A DNA stretch of 64,000 bases from Eubacterium sp. (GTDB taxonomy: Bacteria; Bacillota; Clostridia; Lachnospirales; Lachnospiraceae), in assembly GCA_024690665.1 (NCBI GenBank), contig JAILOU010000001.1, forward strand, positions 1-64,000, given 5' to 3'. Of the stretch, positions 7,240 to 16,779 are shown piece by piece; within the stretch, counting starts at the first letter, position 1, and each line of letters begins with the position of its first letter. A model generated the notes under the pieces. It did not search any database and was not told the DNA's origin. It saw only the letters and a list, made by a program, of their open reading frames with translations. The translations under genes were made by a program, and so were the position numbers.

Positions 7240-8631
7240 TCAGTCTTTTATTAAAGACAGATTAAGTTGTACCAAAAACTCACTCCCCTGATGTTCAACG
7301 CTTTGTACCTGAACTGTTCCATTATAATGTGAAACTATTTTTTTTACTAAAGTAAGTCCAAGACCATATCCTTTCTCACTTCTTGACTGATCACCTCGGA
7401 CAAATGGATCAAACATCTTCTCTGACAGTTCTTTTGAAAGCCCCGGTCCATAGTCTCGTACCGAAAGCATACAACTGTCGTCTTCCTCCCATAAACGCAC
7501 CTCAATCGGTTTGTCTGAAAGGCCGTATTTTACTGCATTTGTTAATAGGTTTTCTACAACAATTACAAGATAACTCATGTTCGCATGTACCTTGATTGGC
7601 ACAAGCTCTTTTGTAATTAAATCCGGCCGGGATGTTATCTCTTCGAGGTCGCTGCAGATGAATTCAATAACTTCATCAAACTGCACATCCTCATCCGCCG
7701 AACCGGTGCTGGCATTATCCAGCTGCGCCAATATAAGAAGTTCCCGAATCAGATCTTTCATCTTCTGATTCTGACGCTTAATACGCTCAATGCGCTCTGC
7801 TACATCGCCGCTTAATTCGCTCTTAGTCGCAAGCATCTGCAACTCTCCGTCAATCACGGCAATCGGTGTGCGAAGTTCGTGTGACACACTACGGTTGAAG
7901 GACTTTTGTCCCTCCAGAATCTGTTCAAACTGATCGAGCAAACGGTTATGCGCATCCACAAGCGCCGTAAGTTCCGGAAAATGTCGATCCTGCTCAATTC
8001 GCTCTGAGAAGTCAACTTGTGCGCCGATGTTATCGGCATTTGTCTTAATCTCCTTAATCTTGCGCGAAAATAAATTGATGCCAATCCCGAGAATCACCAG
8101 CATCACTACACCGGCCACACACACCACCGTAGTTAGCGTCCACTGAACGGAGCGATATACATTCTCTATCATATCCGGTCTTAACAACCCGACAACGTAG
8201 TATACCCTGGTGCTTTCTCCCTCGGTTACCCGTTTTTGAAAAATCTTAACTGCGTATTGGACATCTGCGATTTTGGTCATATAGGCTTTGTTCGAATCCG
8301 GCTGCCCTGCATTATACTGCAGCACCTTATCGCGAACTTCTACCATGTCTTCATCTTCTAGTTCATTTGCCAAAACACTTAGGACGACATCTCCATCCTC
8401 GCTATACACAATAAAAGAGAATCCACCCTCTAATGATTTACTGCTTCCGTCCCATGTTAGACTACCATCTTCATATTGAAGCTGATAATGAATCTCTCTC
8501 GTCTGATTCCGAACTTCTTGAGTAACAAGACCACTAGTCGCTCCTCGTCCGAGAATCCATATACTGACGACAACAACAAAAACAATAATCGTAAAGAATA
8601 TGACTCCCCAAATTAATAAAAACTTTTTCAA
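7240..8631 (-). CDS. Membrane sensor histidine kinase
   Basis: This has classic architecture in 463 aa: TM1 at residues 3-28, an extracytoplasmic sensor of about 135 residues, TM2 around residues 165-190 and a HAMP-like linker. A HisKA domain follows with phosphorylated His in VSHELRTP, then HATPase boxes NLLTNAVKYG (N), DYGPGLS (G1) and GYGLGLTL (G2). It starts at TTG 8629-8631, directly after the response-regulator stop codon, with AAGGAG nine bases upstream; no ATG is close. The signal is unknown. The sulfotransferase-like gene follows 50 bases downstream and could be a target or part of the same transcript. Confidence 0.93.
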   Translation of the reverse strand: MKKFLLIWGVIFFTIIVFVVVVSIWILGRGATSGLVTQEVRNQTREIHYQLQYEDGSLTWDGSSKSLEGGFSFIVYSEDGDVVLSVLANELEDEDMVEVRDKVLQYNAGQPDSNKAYMTKIADVQYAVKIFQKRVTEGESTRVYYVVGLLRPDMIENVYRSVQWTLTTVVCVAGVVMLVILGIGINLFSRKIKEIKTNADNIGAQVDFSERIEQDRHFPELTALVDAHNRLLDQFEQILEGQKSFNRSVSHELRTPIAVIDGELQMLATKSELSGDVAERIERIKRQNQKMKDLIRELLILAQLDNASTGSADEDVQFDEVIEFICSDLEEITSRPDLITKELVPIKVHANMSYLVIVVENLLTNAVKYGLSDKPIEVRLWEEDDSCMLSVRDYGPGLSKELSEKMFDPFVRGDQSRSEKGYGLGLTLVKKIVSHYNGTVQVQSVEHQGSEFLVQLNLSLIKD

Positions 8632-9306
8632 TTATGCGTTCTCCTTTAGGCAATACCCAACGCCTCGTACTGTCTGAATCATCTTATGTTCATATGGCTC
8701 ATCCAGTTTCTTTCGAAGAAAACGGATATATACATCAACGACATTCGAAATCAATTCATCTCCGTCATTCCATACGCCTGAGATAATTTGTTCTCGTGTC
8801 AGGACAACGCCCGGATTGCGAATAAAGCACATCAAGATGTCAAATTCCTTCGCAGTAAGATCAATAAAGGCTCCGCCGCGATATACTTTCTTTTCAAGTT
8901 CGTTTACTTCTAGTTCTCCCAGACGGTAAACATTATCATGAACGCCGACTGCTTTGCGAAGCATCACACGAAGTCTTGCCAAAAGCACCTCAAAGTCAAA
9001 TGGCTTTACAAGATAATCGTCAGCTCCGTCGTTGAGTCCCTCCACGATATTCTTCGAATCGGTCAGCGCCGACAAGAACATAACCGGTGTGTACACCTTA
9101 TTCGCTCTCATCTTCTTAAGCACTTCATATCCGTTCATCTTCGGCAGCATGATATCCATAATGACTCCATCGTACTCCCCAAGTGTCAGATAGTCATACG
9201 CAACTGCACCATCGGCACACGAATCCACTGCATATCCTTCTACCGTCAATCTTTCAACTAGCAAACGATTCAAATCTTTTTCATCTTCAACTACTAATAT
9301 TCGCAT
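8632..9306 (-). CDS. OmpR-family response regulator
   Basis: The 224-aa product has a receiver domain with acidic pocket EDE (7-9), phospho-acceptor Asp51 in MDIMLPKMNG, and Lys in LVKPFDF. A C-terminal winged helix follows (LTAKEFDILMCF, then VDVYIRFLRKKLD and VRGVGYCL). It is co-transcribed with the kinase gene that follows directly. OmpR-type dimers bind direct repeats with about an 11-bp period. Such repeats occur upstream of the two structured RNAs and the first sulfotransferase-like gene, but a link is only a guess. AAAGGAAG precedes the ATG. Confidence 0.94.
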   Translation of the reverse strand: MRILVVEDEKDLNRLLVERLTVEGYAVDSCADGAVAYDYLTLGEYDGVIMDIMLPKMNGYEVLKKMRANKVYTPVMFLSALTDSKNIVEGLNDGADDYLVKPFDFEVLLARLRVMLRKAVGVHDNVYRLGELEVNELEKKVYRGGAFIDLTAKEFDILMCFIRNPGVVLTREQIISGVWNDGDELISNVVDVYIRFLRKKLDEPYEHKMIQTVRGVGYCLKENA

Positions 9307-9525
9307 CTTCTCTTCCTTTTAATTTCTCCCGACCTCAGTTTAAAGATAATTTTTATATTATCACTGAAGTATTAAAGGAAAATTAAAAATGAGATAATTA
9401 ACTTAGTAAGTATAACATAACAATCTTCTTCATAAAAGCAGTAATTATCATTTTTATTTCCATTTGCCCGTGTTTTTGCACAAGAAATGCAGTATGATAC
9501 TACTATATGGAAAGGATGTGTTTAC

Positions 9526-10143
9526 ATGGAACAAAAATTAAGCTGTATCGACTGCGGCGTCATCAACTGTCTCAATGAGGACAAAGCATTTCCTGAGTTT
9601 TGCCCGGGCGAGGCCTGTCCACCCGAGGTTTTAAAAGAAGCCATGAACGAATATGAAAAGGATGACATCCGCACACTGACGATTGCCGCCGCTGAGACGG
9701 AGGCCGAAAACTATTGCAAGATGACGCGTCTTGAAGAGACGATGGAATTCGCCAAAAAGATTGGTGCGAAAAAACTCGGCATTGCAACCTGCGCCGGGCT
9801 TTTAAGTGAATCACGCATTGCTGCCCGCATTTTCCGAAAAAACGGCTTTGAGGTCTTTGGCATCTCTTGCAAATGTGCCACACAAAAGAAAGTCGATGTC
9901 GGCATTCCTTCCGTGTGCAATTCAACCGGCGAGAATATGTGCAATCCAATCTTACAGGCCAAATATCTAAATCACGAAAAGACCGACCTCAATGTCTTAA
10001 TCGGTCTGTGCGTTGGTCACGACAGTCTCTTTTACAAATACTCCGAGGCGCCGGTAACCACGCTTGTTTCCAAAGACCGCGTGCTTGCACACAATACCGT
10101 TGCAGCGCTCTACCAGGCCGACAAGTATCTAAAACTCTTATAA
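9526..10143 (+). CDS. DUF1847 Cys-rich protein
   Basis: The 205-aa product starts with a Cys cluster (SCIDCGVINC, then FCPGEAC), continues with GAKKLGIATCAGLL, and ends with LIGLCVGHDSLFYKYSEAPVTT, all of which fit DUF1847. Eleven or so Cys residues suggest a metal or Fe-S centre. Family members are found in anaerobes and have no assigned reaction. The start is ATG 9526 with GGAAAGGATG upstream; a longer in-frame reading from 9487 lacks a ribosome site. It converges on the regulator gene at 10149 with only five bases between the stops. Confidence 0.82.
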   Translation: MEQKLSCIDCGVINCLNEDKAFPEFCPGEACPPEVLKEAMNEYEKDDIRTLTIAAAETEAENYCKMTRLEETMEFAKKIGAKKLGIATCAGLLSESRIAARIFRKNGFEVFGISCKCATQKKVDVGIPSVCNSTGENMCNPILQAKYLNHEKTDLNVLIGLCVGHDSLFYKYSEAPVTTLVSKDRVLAHNTVAALYQADKYLKLL

Positions 10144-10148
10144 TCCAT

Positions 10149-11591
10149 TTAAAAAAAGAAAGAAAAGTACAGATATAACCTTTCCGCTGCGTCTTCCAGA
10201 TTCGGATTCCACAGTGACTTAATCTTGGAAAGTCGCTGCGTTAAGGTGTTTCTGTGAATATACAATTCTGTTGCCGTAAGCTGGTGGTTTCTCTCATTTT
10301 TCAAAAAACACTCCAGCGTTCCGGCATAATTTGTCTTATGTTCTTTGTCATACTCAAGCATCTGCACGACGATAGGATGCGTCAGTGTCAGACTTACATG
10401 CTGCTTAATCGTATCGGCAAAGTATTCCAGTACCGTATCGCCGCTTGCATAGATGCGCCCCGGCGTCAAATCTCCCCTCACATGCAGCGTAAAGAGCGCC
10501 TGCTCGTAAGCCATCTTCGTATCTTCAATCCTATGAAACGAAAAGCTGTCTGCCGCACAGTAATAATTTTGCTCAAGGACAAATTGAAGCAGCGAATAGA
10601 TCTGCTCTTTTGGTTGCAAACTAAAGTTGCATAAAATTACCAGCCTCTTTTGATAAGGGATTGCGTATACTCCGTCTTTTTCAGCCGTCAGTCTCTGGCT
10701 TAGGCGGCTGTCAAAATACATCTGATTCGACAGATTTGTCGCAACCAAAACCCGCATCTCATCTCCCGGCATCCATCCAAACAAGTTAACCCTTCTGATC
10801 AAATCACCGGCCGCACTATTATTACCATCGAGCAGGCTTGCAAGATTCGATGTCAGCAGATAAGCCGCATCTTCCTTCCTGTTTTGGATAAACCACTCTT
10901 CCATAATCGGGCAAAAGACCTCTAAGTTCTCTTTACCCGATAGCGTATCAATTCCCGGAAAAAGAGGAATAATCATCGTCGCCACGCGCTCATTATTAAT
11001 AAATATATTCTGACAATAAGACTTTGTCGGAAAGATATCTGCCGGCAGCGAGAAAGCCCGTCGGTTCATAAATGTCTCCGGATACTTATTATTAAACTTT
11101 TTCAGCAGCTTACTGTCTTCATTTCCCTTTGAATTATGAATTCTCGTAAAATCCGTAATGCGCGGATCATTTTCCAGGCTTGAAGATAACGCAATCAGAT
11201 ACTGGGAACTATCAATTATAAAAAGCGGCACCTGAAAGGACTGCTCAAAGATACTAAGAAGTTCCGGAAGCGATGTTCCACTTCTTAAAGCTTCAAAACA
11301 CTGATCGGCAAAGGACGCATACCGGTTGATTAGCTGCAGCACGTGATTCATCACGGCTACGATATGATCCGTATGCAGATACACCCAGTCGATGCCCGTC
11401 CAGCAGACAATTCCATCCTTTTCATTGTGTATGGTCCTGGCTGCTTCTGCCACATACAAGACATTACCGGCTTCTTCCATCCCCTCTTCATAGAATCTGG
11501 CCGTATCAATCTGTCTTGCAAATGATGTGCAGTGCACCTCAGGCTCATACTCCCTTAACTCATCGATAAACATTGAAATACTAAGCTTCAT
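10149..11591 (-). CDS. PucR-type transcriptional regulator
   Basis: The 480-aa product has a long N-terminal sensor region of GAF-like composition and a C-terminal HTH_30 module: LECFLKNERNHQLTATELYIHRNTLTQRLSKIKSLW is read there as the helix-turn-helix, with NTLTQRL typical of PucR and CdaR proteins. Such regulators usually control neighbouring transport or catabolic genes. Here the gene is divergent from an OFA-type antiporter across 204 bases. I choose ATG 11589-11591, with GGGGG just upstream; an earlier start at 11627 is possible. Confidence 0.8.
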   Translation of the reverse strand: MKLSISMFIDELREYEPEVHCTSFARQIDTARFYEEGMEEAGNVLYVAEAARTIHNEKDGIVCWTGIDWVYLHTDHIVAVMNHVLQLINRYASFADQCFEALRSGTSLPELLSIFEQSFQVPLFIIDSSQYLIALSSSLENDPRITDFTRIHNSKGNEDSKLLKKFNNKYPETFMNRRAFSLPADIFPTKSYCQNIFINNERVATMIIPLFPGIDTLSGKENLEVFCPIMEEWFIQNRKEDAAYLLTSNLASLLDGNNSAAGDLIRRVNLFGWMPGDEMRVLVATNLSNQMYFDSRLSQRLTAEKDGVYAIPYQKRLVILCNFSLQPKEQIYSLLQFVLEQNYYCAADSFSFHRIEDTKMAYEQALFTLHVRGDLTPGRIYASGDTVLEYFADTIKQHVSLTLTHPIVVQMLEYDKEHKTNYAGTLECFLKNERNHQLTATELYIHRNTLTQRLSKIKSLWNPNLEDAAERLYLYFSFFF

Positions 11592-11729
11592 ATCCCCCAT
11601 CCCTTCATGCTTTGTACACCCATGCATAACTTTTTGTTATATTTTAACAAATGTTACCACGCTTCTCAATATACGCTGTGCATAATGCACATTTAAATTA
11701 TAAAATTTTTATAAATTATGTTCCGCATA

Positions 11730-11739
11730 ACCATATGGT
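11730..11739. promoter_or_regulatory. Palindrome in the divergent regulator/antiporter promoter region
   Basis: ACCATATGGT is a perfect 10-bp palindrome lying about 56 bp before the antiporter start; TATAAT at about 11757-11762 could be its -10 box. It is a possible site for the PucR-type regulator encoded divergently. Support is positional only. Confidence 0.3.
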
Positions 11740-11795
11740 AACCACCTTAAAATAATTATAATGAAACTAACATAAGGAAATAGGAGGTTTTATGT

Positions 11796-13145
11796 ATGGG
11801 GAATAACAAGGTAAAGGGCTTTGGCTCGCGCGGTTGGCTACTGATTATCTGGGTTGCGACAGGTTTTTTGGCCTACACGGCAATCGGTAACTACCCACTG
11901 AATATCCTGTCTGATTTATATGGTGGTCAGCAGGTGCTTTCTACAATCTACACCGTATGTTCACTGATTGGTGTCATCATCCAGCTGGTTGCTTCTAACT
12001 TTATTGGTAAGATGAAGAGTGTTAAGCGATTCGGTTTCATCTTAGGTGTGTTATCTATTGTCGCACTTCTTGGCATCATGTTCATTCCGGGTTATATTCC
12101 GGGCACCATCCAAATGGTTTGGAGAGCTGTATATGGTATTGGTACCGTGCTTTCTGTAACGTATGGAACATTTGCACTTTCCATCTTAGTTGGTCAGTGG
12201 TTCCCTACCAGAAAGGGTGCTGTTATGGGTATTGCAACATTCGCATTCCCGATTGGTAATGGTGTTCTTGGTGGTTTCGCCGCTCTTGCATTCAAGGATG
12301 GCACACCGCATGTTGCACTTGCATTTACACCATTTTTAATCATCTTCATCGTTGGTCTTATCATCGGTCTTGTATTCGTTCCGGACTATCCGGAAGAAGT
12401 TGGCGCATATCGTGACAACGATGTCAACATGACTCCTGAGATGGCTAAGGCTATTATGGAAGAAGAAATTGAAAATAAGAAGACGACCGTATGGAAGCTC
12501 AATCACTCTCTTACGACTCGTGATTTTTGGTTCTTAACGGTTCCGGCCGGACTCTTATTAATGTTCTCGGTTGGTACAATGACACAGACCAACGCCATCA
12601 TGTCTCAGATGGGTGATGGCCTTGACCGCTTCGGTGGTTTCGGCGGTGTCATGGTTATGATTATGATCTTCGGTCTTGTCGGAAGTTTTATTCTCGGTAT
12701 GCTTGACCAGAAGTTTGGTACAAAAAAAGCAATGGCAATTGCTTGTCTGATTATGCTCCTTGCCGGTATCTTAGGTGCACTTTCAAGCCCTGAAAGACCT
12801 GGCCTTTTGGTTGCAGCTTTAATCTGTCTGGCTCTGTTCATGGGTGCTTCTTCGAACTTCACCGTTTCACTGGCTGCCCAGTACTGGCGCCGTGAAGACT
12901 TCGGTACCGTATTCGCAGCGGTTAATCCGATTGCGAACCTGTTCTCAGCACTTGGACCGATGCTCATTGCCATCATCATGATTAACCTTGGTTACAACAT
13001 GATCTTCACCGTATGTGGAATTGTCGGTGCAATCTCCACTCTCTTGGTTCTCTTATTTAGTTCTAAGCATGTGAAGGTAAAAGACGATGCGTATCGTGAA
13101 GCTGCAGGTAAGCCGCTCGATGATGCACTTGTCGGTCGTAAATAA
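11796..13145 (+). CDS. OFA-family MFS antiporter (oxalate/formate-type)
   Basis: The 449-aa, twelve-segment MFS protein has the OFA look: an N-terminal GSRGWLLIIWVATGFLAYTA segment, GMxTFAFPIGNG-like helix 5, a long central loop rich in Glu and Lys (MTPEMAKAIMEEEIENKK) between helices 6 and 7, and DQKFGTKKAMAIA in the second half. OFA transporters exchange small carboxylates such as oxalate and formate; the substrate here is not determined. AGGAGG lies ten bases before the ATG. No oxalate-degrading genes are nearby. Probably regulated by the divergent PucR-type protein. A terminator follows at 13179-13215. Confidence 0.85.
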   Translation: MGNNKVKGFGSRGWLLIIWVATGFLAYTAIGNYPLNILSDLYGGQQVLSTIYTVCSLIGVIIQLVASNFIGKMKSVKRFGFILGVLSIVALLGIMFIPGYIPGTIQMVWRAVYGIGTVLSVTYGTFALSILVGQWFPTRKGAVMGIATFAFPIGNGVLGGFAALAFKDGTPHVALAFTPFLIIFIVGLIIGLVFVPDYPEEVGAYRDNDVNMTPEMAKAIMEEEIENKKTTVWKLNHSLTTRDFWFLTVPAGLLLMFSVGTMTQTNAIMSQMGDGLDRFGGFGGVMVMIMIFGLVGSFILGMLDQKFGTKKAMAIACLIMLLAGILGALSSPERPGLLVAALICLALFMGASSNFTVSLAAQYWRREDFGTVFAAVNPIANLFSALGPMLIAIIMINLGYNMIFTVCGIVGAISTLLVLLFSSKHVKVKDDAYREAAGKPLDDALVGRK

Positions 13146-13178
13146 AGCGTATCTTCAATACGAAATTGTGTAACATAG

Positions 13179-13215
13179 AAAAACCGTTCCGGTCAATTTG
13201 ATTGGGGCGGTTTTT
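13179..13215 (+). terminator. Intrinsic terminator after the antiporter gene
   Basis: AAAAACCG pairs with CGGTTTTT, extended inward by TTCC/GGGG including two T-G pairs, with the T run in the 3' arm. Confidence 0.75.
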
Positions 13216-13304
13216 CGCACGTTTTACATATTTCTTACATGACATTGAGTATAGTTTTTACATACATCTACTATACTTTCCTTGTTAAAAGGAGGTAATA
13301 GTTT

Positions 13305-13556
13305 ATGAAACGATTATGTACATATATAGACAGGTGCAACCTAAAAGCCATTTACAAATACGCTTTTGCAATAATGCTTTCTTGCATCTGCAGCGCAGGC
13401 GCAGGTCTTATCATCTGGCTTTGTTTTTTCAGACACTTGTTAACTGATATATCCTGGCCGCTTTGCTTTGCCGGATATCCCCTTTTTATTTTCCTTTGGA
13501 TTAGCATTATATACTTATACAATCATCCATTTCAAAATGGCGCCCATCTTGGATAG
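13305..13556 (+). CDS. Small two-helix membrane protein (83 aa)
   Basis: Not recognised. The ATG is preceded by AAGGAGG, an excellent ribosome site, so it is probably translated. Two hydrophobic segments are visible (about residues 20-45 and 50-70), with a Cys/Tyr-rich cytoplasmic head (MKRLCTYIDRCNLKAIYKYA). Its stop lies four bases from that of phoU on the other strand, and a GGCGCC...GGCGCC hairpin (13539-13561) spans both stops and may end both transcripts. No function can be inferred. Confidence 0.65.
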   Translation: MKRLCTYIDRCNLKAIYKYAFAIMLSCICSAGAGLIIWLCFFRHLLTDISWPLCFAGYPLFIFLWISIIYLYNHPFQNGAHLG

Positions 13557-13560
13557 GCGC

Positions 13561-14205
13561 CTACTTTTCTATATGATCTTCCACTGCGAAGATGACCCAT
13601 TCTGCAATATTCGTTGCATGATCTCCGATTCGTTCTAAGTATTTATTCACCATCAAAAGGTCTGCCGCATGCTCTGCATAATCTTTATTCGTCTGCATCA
13701 CTTCAATCAAGTCTGACTTCACTTTCAAAAACAACTCATCGACAATGTCATCATGTGCGATTACCTTATTCGCCTTATCAGCATCTTGTTCTACATATGC
13801 TTCTACCGCATCAAGAAGCATCACTATCGTCTCGGTTGCCATCTTTTTGATATTGTCTTCTTTCATCTTATACGGACTGTCTGCCATCATAATCGTAAGC
13901 TCTGAGATATCTGCTGCCTGGTCACCGATTCGTTCCATATCCGTTACCATCTTCATTGCTGCGGTAATCGTACGAAGATCTCGTGCAACCGGCTGACGTT
14001 GAATCAATAGCTGAAAGCAGATATTTTCAATCCTTTTTTGTTCCCGGTCAACCTGTTCATCATCCCCCATAATCTTCTTTGCTTTTTCTACATTCTGGGT
14101 AAACAGTGCATCGATTGCCCCTTGAATTGCCTGTTCAATCATGTTGCTCATAACTATCATTTCATTGTTTAACTGTCTAAGCTGTTCATCAAATTTTGAT
14201 CTCAT
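13561..14205 (-). CDS. phoU: Phosphate transport regulator PhoU
   Basis: The 214-aa product is all-helical with the two repeated PhoU signatures: RDLRTITAAMKMVTDMERIGDQAADIAE-type blocks, read here as MERIGDQAADI in the first half and LERIGDHATNIAEWV in the second. These Glu/Asp-rich motifs bind metal clusters. PhoU damps phosphate uptake through PstB and signalling to PhoR. The start is ATG 14203-14205 with AAGGAGG five bases upstream. It is the last gene of the pst operon, ten bases after pstB. Confidence 0.95.
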   Translation of the reverse strand: MRSKFDEQLRQLNNEMIVMSNMIEQAIQGAIDALFTQNVEKAKKIMGDDEQVDREQKRIENICFQLLIQRQPVARDLRTITAAMKMVTDMERIGDQAADISELTIMMADSPYKMKEDNIKKMATETIVMLLDAVEAYVEQDADKANKVIAHDDIVDELFLKVKSDLIEVMQTNKDYAEHAADLLMVNKYLERIGDHATNIAEWVIFAVEDHIEK

Positions 14206-14215
14206 AACGTCCTCC

Positions 14216-14977
14216 TTAACCAAATCTTCCTGTAATATAATCTTCTGTTCGTTTGTCGCGCGGATAAGAAAACAGCTGCTTTGTGTCATGGAATTCCACC
14301 AATTCTCCCATTAAGAAAAATGCCGTCTGATCGGCCACGCGCAATGCCTGCTGCATATTATGCGTAACAATTACCACGGTATACTTTTTCTTAAGTTCTT
14401 CCATCAGTTCTTCAATCTTCGCAGTCGAAATAGGATCAAGCGCCGATGTCGGCTCGTCCATCAAAAGTACCTCCGGTTGCACGGCAAGTGCCCTTGCAAT
14501 ACAGATTCTTTGCTGCTGTCCACCGGACAAACCAAGCGCAGACTTTTTTAACCTGTCCTTTACCTCATCAAAGATGGCCGCACCTCGCAGACTTTCTTCC
14601 ACAATGCGATCAAGTGATCTTTTATCTTTAATCCCATGTACTCTCGGTCCATATGCAATATTGTCATAGATGCTCATCGGAAATGGATTCGGCTGTTGAA
14701 AGACCATTCCCACTTTCTTACGAAGAATTGTGGTATCCACATCTTCATCATAGATATTCTCTCCGTCCAGTAGCACCTTACCTTCTACTTTTACTCCATC
14801 CACCAGGTCATTCATGCGGTTGATGGTTCTTAAAAATGTCGACTTACCGCATCCCGATGGCCCGATAAATGCCGTTACGGCATGCTCTAATATATCCATA
14901 CTCACACCTTTTAAGGCATGATTTTCTCCATAATACAGGTTCAGATCCTGTACACTTATCTTTTGTTTTTGTTTCAT
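14216..14977 (-). CDS. pstB: Phosphate ABC transporter ATPase PstB
   Basis: The 253-aa protein has Walker [10 protein letters not shown], a Q-loop in [15 protein letters not shown] (the NPFPMSI stretch is diagnostic of PstB), signature LSGGQQQR, Walker [14 protein letters not shown] and the switch His in VTHNMQQA. It drives ATP-dependent phosphate import with PstA, PstC and PstS at the membrane. It sits one base after the pstA stop and just before phoU in one transcript, presumably induced from the Pho-box-like repeat before pstS. Confidence 0.97.
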   Translation of the reverse strand: MKQKQKISVQDLNLYYGENHALKGVSMDILEHAVTAFIGPSGCGKSTFLRTINRMNDLVDGVKVEGKVLLDGENIYDEDVDTTILRKKVGMVFQQPNPFPMSIYDNIAYGPRVHGIKDKRSLDRIVEESLRGAAIFDEVKDRLKKSALGLSGGQQQRICIARALAVQPEVLLMDEPTSALDPISTAKIEELMEELKKKYTVVIVTHNMQQALRVADQTAFFLMGELVEFHDTKQLFSYPRDKRTEDYITGRFG

Positions 14978-14978
14978 A

Positions 14979-15866
14979 TTATTTCTTCCTCGTTACATCA
15001 AATTTTGAGACAATTTTCTTGGTCCCAAGATTAATGACCAGCACTAATACCAGCAGCACTACTGCAATGGCAAATGCCACATCAAAATCTCCTTCGCTTG
15101 TCGCCGACAGATACAGTTGCACCGTCAAGGTTCCGCCGGATTCAAAAATCTTCGAGAACAATCCCGTAACCGATTCCGGTAAGATCTTGGCACTTCCGGC
15201 TGTAAATAAAAGCGCCGCTGACTCTCCTACAATTCTGCCGATGGCAAGAACTACTCCTGTGATAATACCCGGCATGGCGGATGGCACCAAAATTGTGCGA
15301 ATCGTATACCATTTGCCTGCGCCCAGTCCTGCAGCTCCCTGCCTGTAGCTTTCCGGCACAGTCTTAAGCGCCTCTTGTGTATTTCTTGTAATTAACGGCA
15401 AGATCATCAAGATTAAGGTTAAAGAACCCGTCATAAGAGAGTATCCAAGACCAAGTGTCTGTCCGAAAAACATCATACCAAACAGTCCAAAGATAATAGA
15501 TGGAATGCCTGAAAGCGTCTCGGTTGCAAATTCAATGATGCTCACCAGCTTGCCGGGCTTTGCATATTCATTTAGATAGATAGCTGCACCAACTCCTATC
15601 GGCGTTGCAATCACCATGGTTATCAGAATAATCATTACGGTATTGACAATATTACCGGCAATTCCAACCGTTCCTTTAAGTGCCGATGTAACAGATGTCA
15701 AAAAGCTCCAGCTTACGCCATGCGCTCCCTTGGCTATTACATAGATGATGATTACGGCAAGCAGTGCCACAGTTAATCCGGCGCATAGATAGATGATGGT
15801 ATAAAGGAGGTTGTCTTTTGGACGTTTTCGTCTCATTTTCAATGAAGAGTATTGTATATCAGTCAT
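14979..15866 (-). CDS. pstA: Phosphate ABC transporter permease PstA
   Basis: The 295-aa membrane protein has six predicted helices and the permease coupling motif [22 protein letters not shown], followed by [23 protein letters not shown], typical of PstA. GGAGG lies ten bases before the ATG. The first eight bases overlap the end of pstC, showing translational coupling. It forms the channel with PstC. Confidence 0.96.
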   Translation of the reverse strand: MTDIQYSSLKMRRKRPKDNLLYTIIYLCAGLTVALLAVIIIYVIAKGAHGVSWSFLTSVTSALKGTVGIAGNIVNTVMIILITMVIATPIGVGAAIYLNEYAKPGKLVSIIEFATETLSGIPSIIFGLFGMMFFGQTLGLGYSLMTGSLTLILMILPLITRNTQEALKTVPESYRQGAAGLGAGKWYTIRTILVPSAMPGIITGVVLAIGRIVGESAALLFTAGSAKILPESVTGLFSKIFESGGTLTVQLYLSATSEGDFDVAFAIAVVLLVLVLVINLGTKKIVSKFDVTRKK

Positions 15867-16767
15867 TCTTTGCTGCCTCCCTTCTAAGTTTTAAAAGCAC
15901 CAGATTCACAATTAAGATAAAGATATAAAGCACCAGCCCAACGGTGAATAACACTTGTCTGTGTACGCCTTGCGCATATCCCATCTCACTAACCAGCTGC
16001 GTTGTCAAAAAGCGGACCGAGTTAAATGGAAGCGGGAAGTTCACTGCTCCGCCGGCTACCATATTAATCGCCATAGCTTCGCCAAGTGCTCTTCCGATTC
16101 CAAGTACAACTCCTGTCATTATGCCCGACTTTGCTGCCGGAATTGTTACCTTGAAGATGGTCTGTATCTTACTTGCACCAAGTGCCAATGAAGCAGCTCG
16201 AAGTTCGCCCGGCACCATCTTAATCGAGGATGCACTGACATTGACCACAGTTGGTAAGATCATAATGATCAGCACGATAATCGCTGATAGCAGATTCGCA
16301 CCTCCCGTATACTGGTGTGCTTCATTTTCTGCAAATACAATTTGCTCTAATTTATACATAATTGGATTTAAAATCATAAGACCCAAAAGTCCATAGATAA
16401 CAGATGGAATCGCTGCCAAAAGTTCCACTGCCGGCTGTACGATTCCCGCCAGCTTTTGATTCGCAACTTCAGTTAAAAAGACAGCTGTCATAAGTCCAAT
16501 CGGCACTCCTACAAGAACGCACACCGCGGTTCCCAAAATGGATGTAAGAATGATATATAAGATTCCGTAACTTGCATCTTCTGCCGTTGGTTGCCAGGTT
16601 GTTCCAAACAGCAAGTCAAGCACGCCGACACTGTGAAATGCCGGTGTGCCCTTAAAAATCATGTAAACTGTAATGGAACATACCGCTAAGATTGCAATGA
16701 CTGCACAGATGGTAAACATATATTTTGCTATGCGCTCTACGATATAATTCTTTACTTTGTTTTTCAT
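15859..16767 (-). CDS. pstC: Phosphate ABC transporter permease PstC
   Basis: The 302-aa product has six helices, LLAAIPSVIYGLLGL, the EAA-type loop MVPGELRAASLALGASKIQT, and GIMTGVVLGIGRALGEAMAI, all characteristic of PstC. It follows pstS by 12 bases and overlaps pstA by eight. It is the partner permease of PstA. Confidence 0.96.
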   Translation of the reverse strand: MKNKVKNYIVERIAKYMFTICAVIAILAVCSITVYMIFKGTPAFHSVGVLDLLFGTTWQPTAEDASYGILYIILTSILGTAVCVLVGVPIGLMTAVFLTEVANQKLAGIVQPAVELLAAIPSVIYGLLGLMILNPIMYKLEQIVFAENEAHQYTGGANLLSAIIVLIIMILPTVVNVSASSIKMVPGELRAASLALGASKIQTIFKVTIPAAKSGIMTGVVLGIGRALGEAMAINMVAGGAVNFPLPFNSVRFLTTQLVSEMGYAQGVHRQVLFTVGLVLYIFILIVNLVLLKLRREAAKND

Positions 16768-16779
16768 GCTCTGCCTTTC

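Noticed and set aside
13539-13561. Certain terminator shared by the small membrane protein gene and phoU
   Set aside because: The GGCGCC hairpin is real but short, and the T run is broken; it is mentioned only with the gene.
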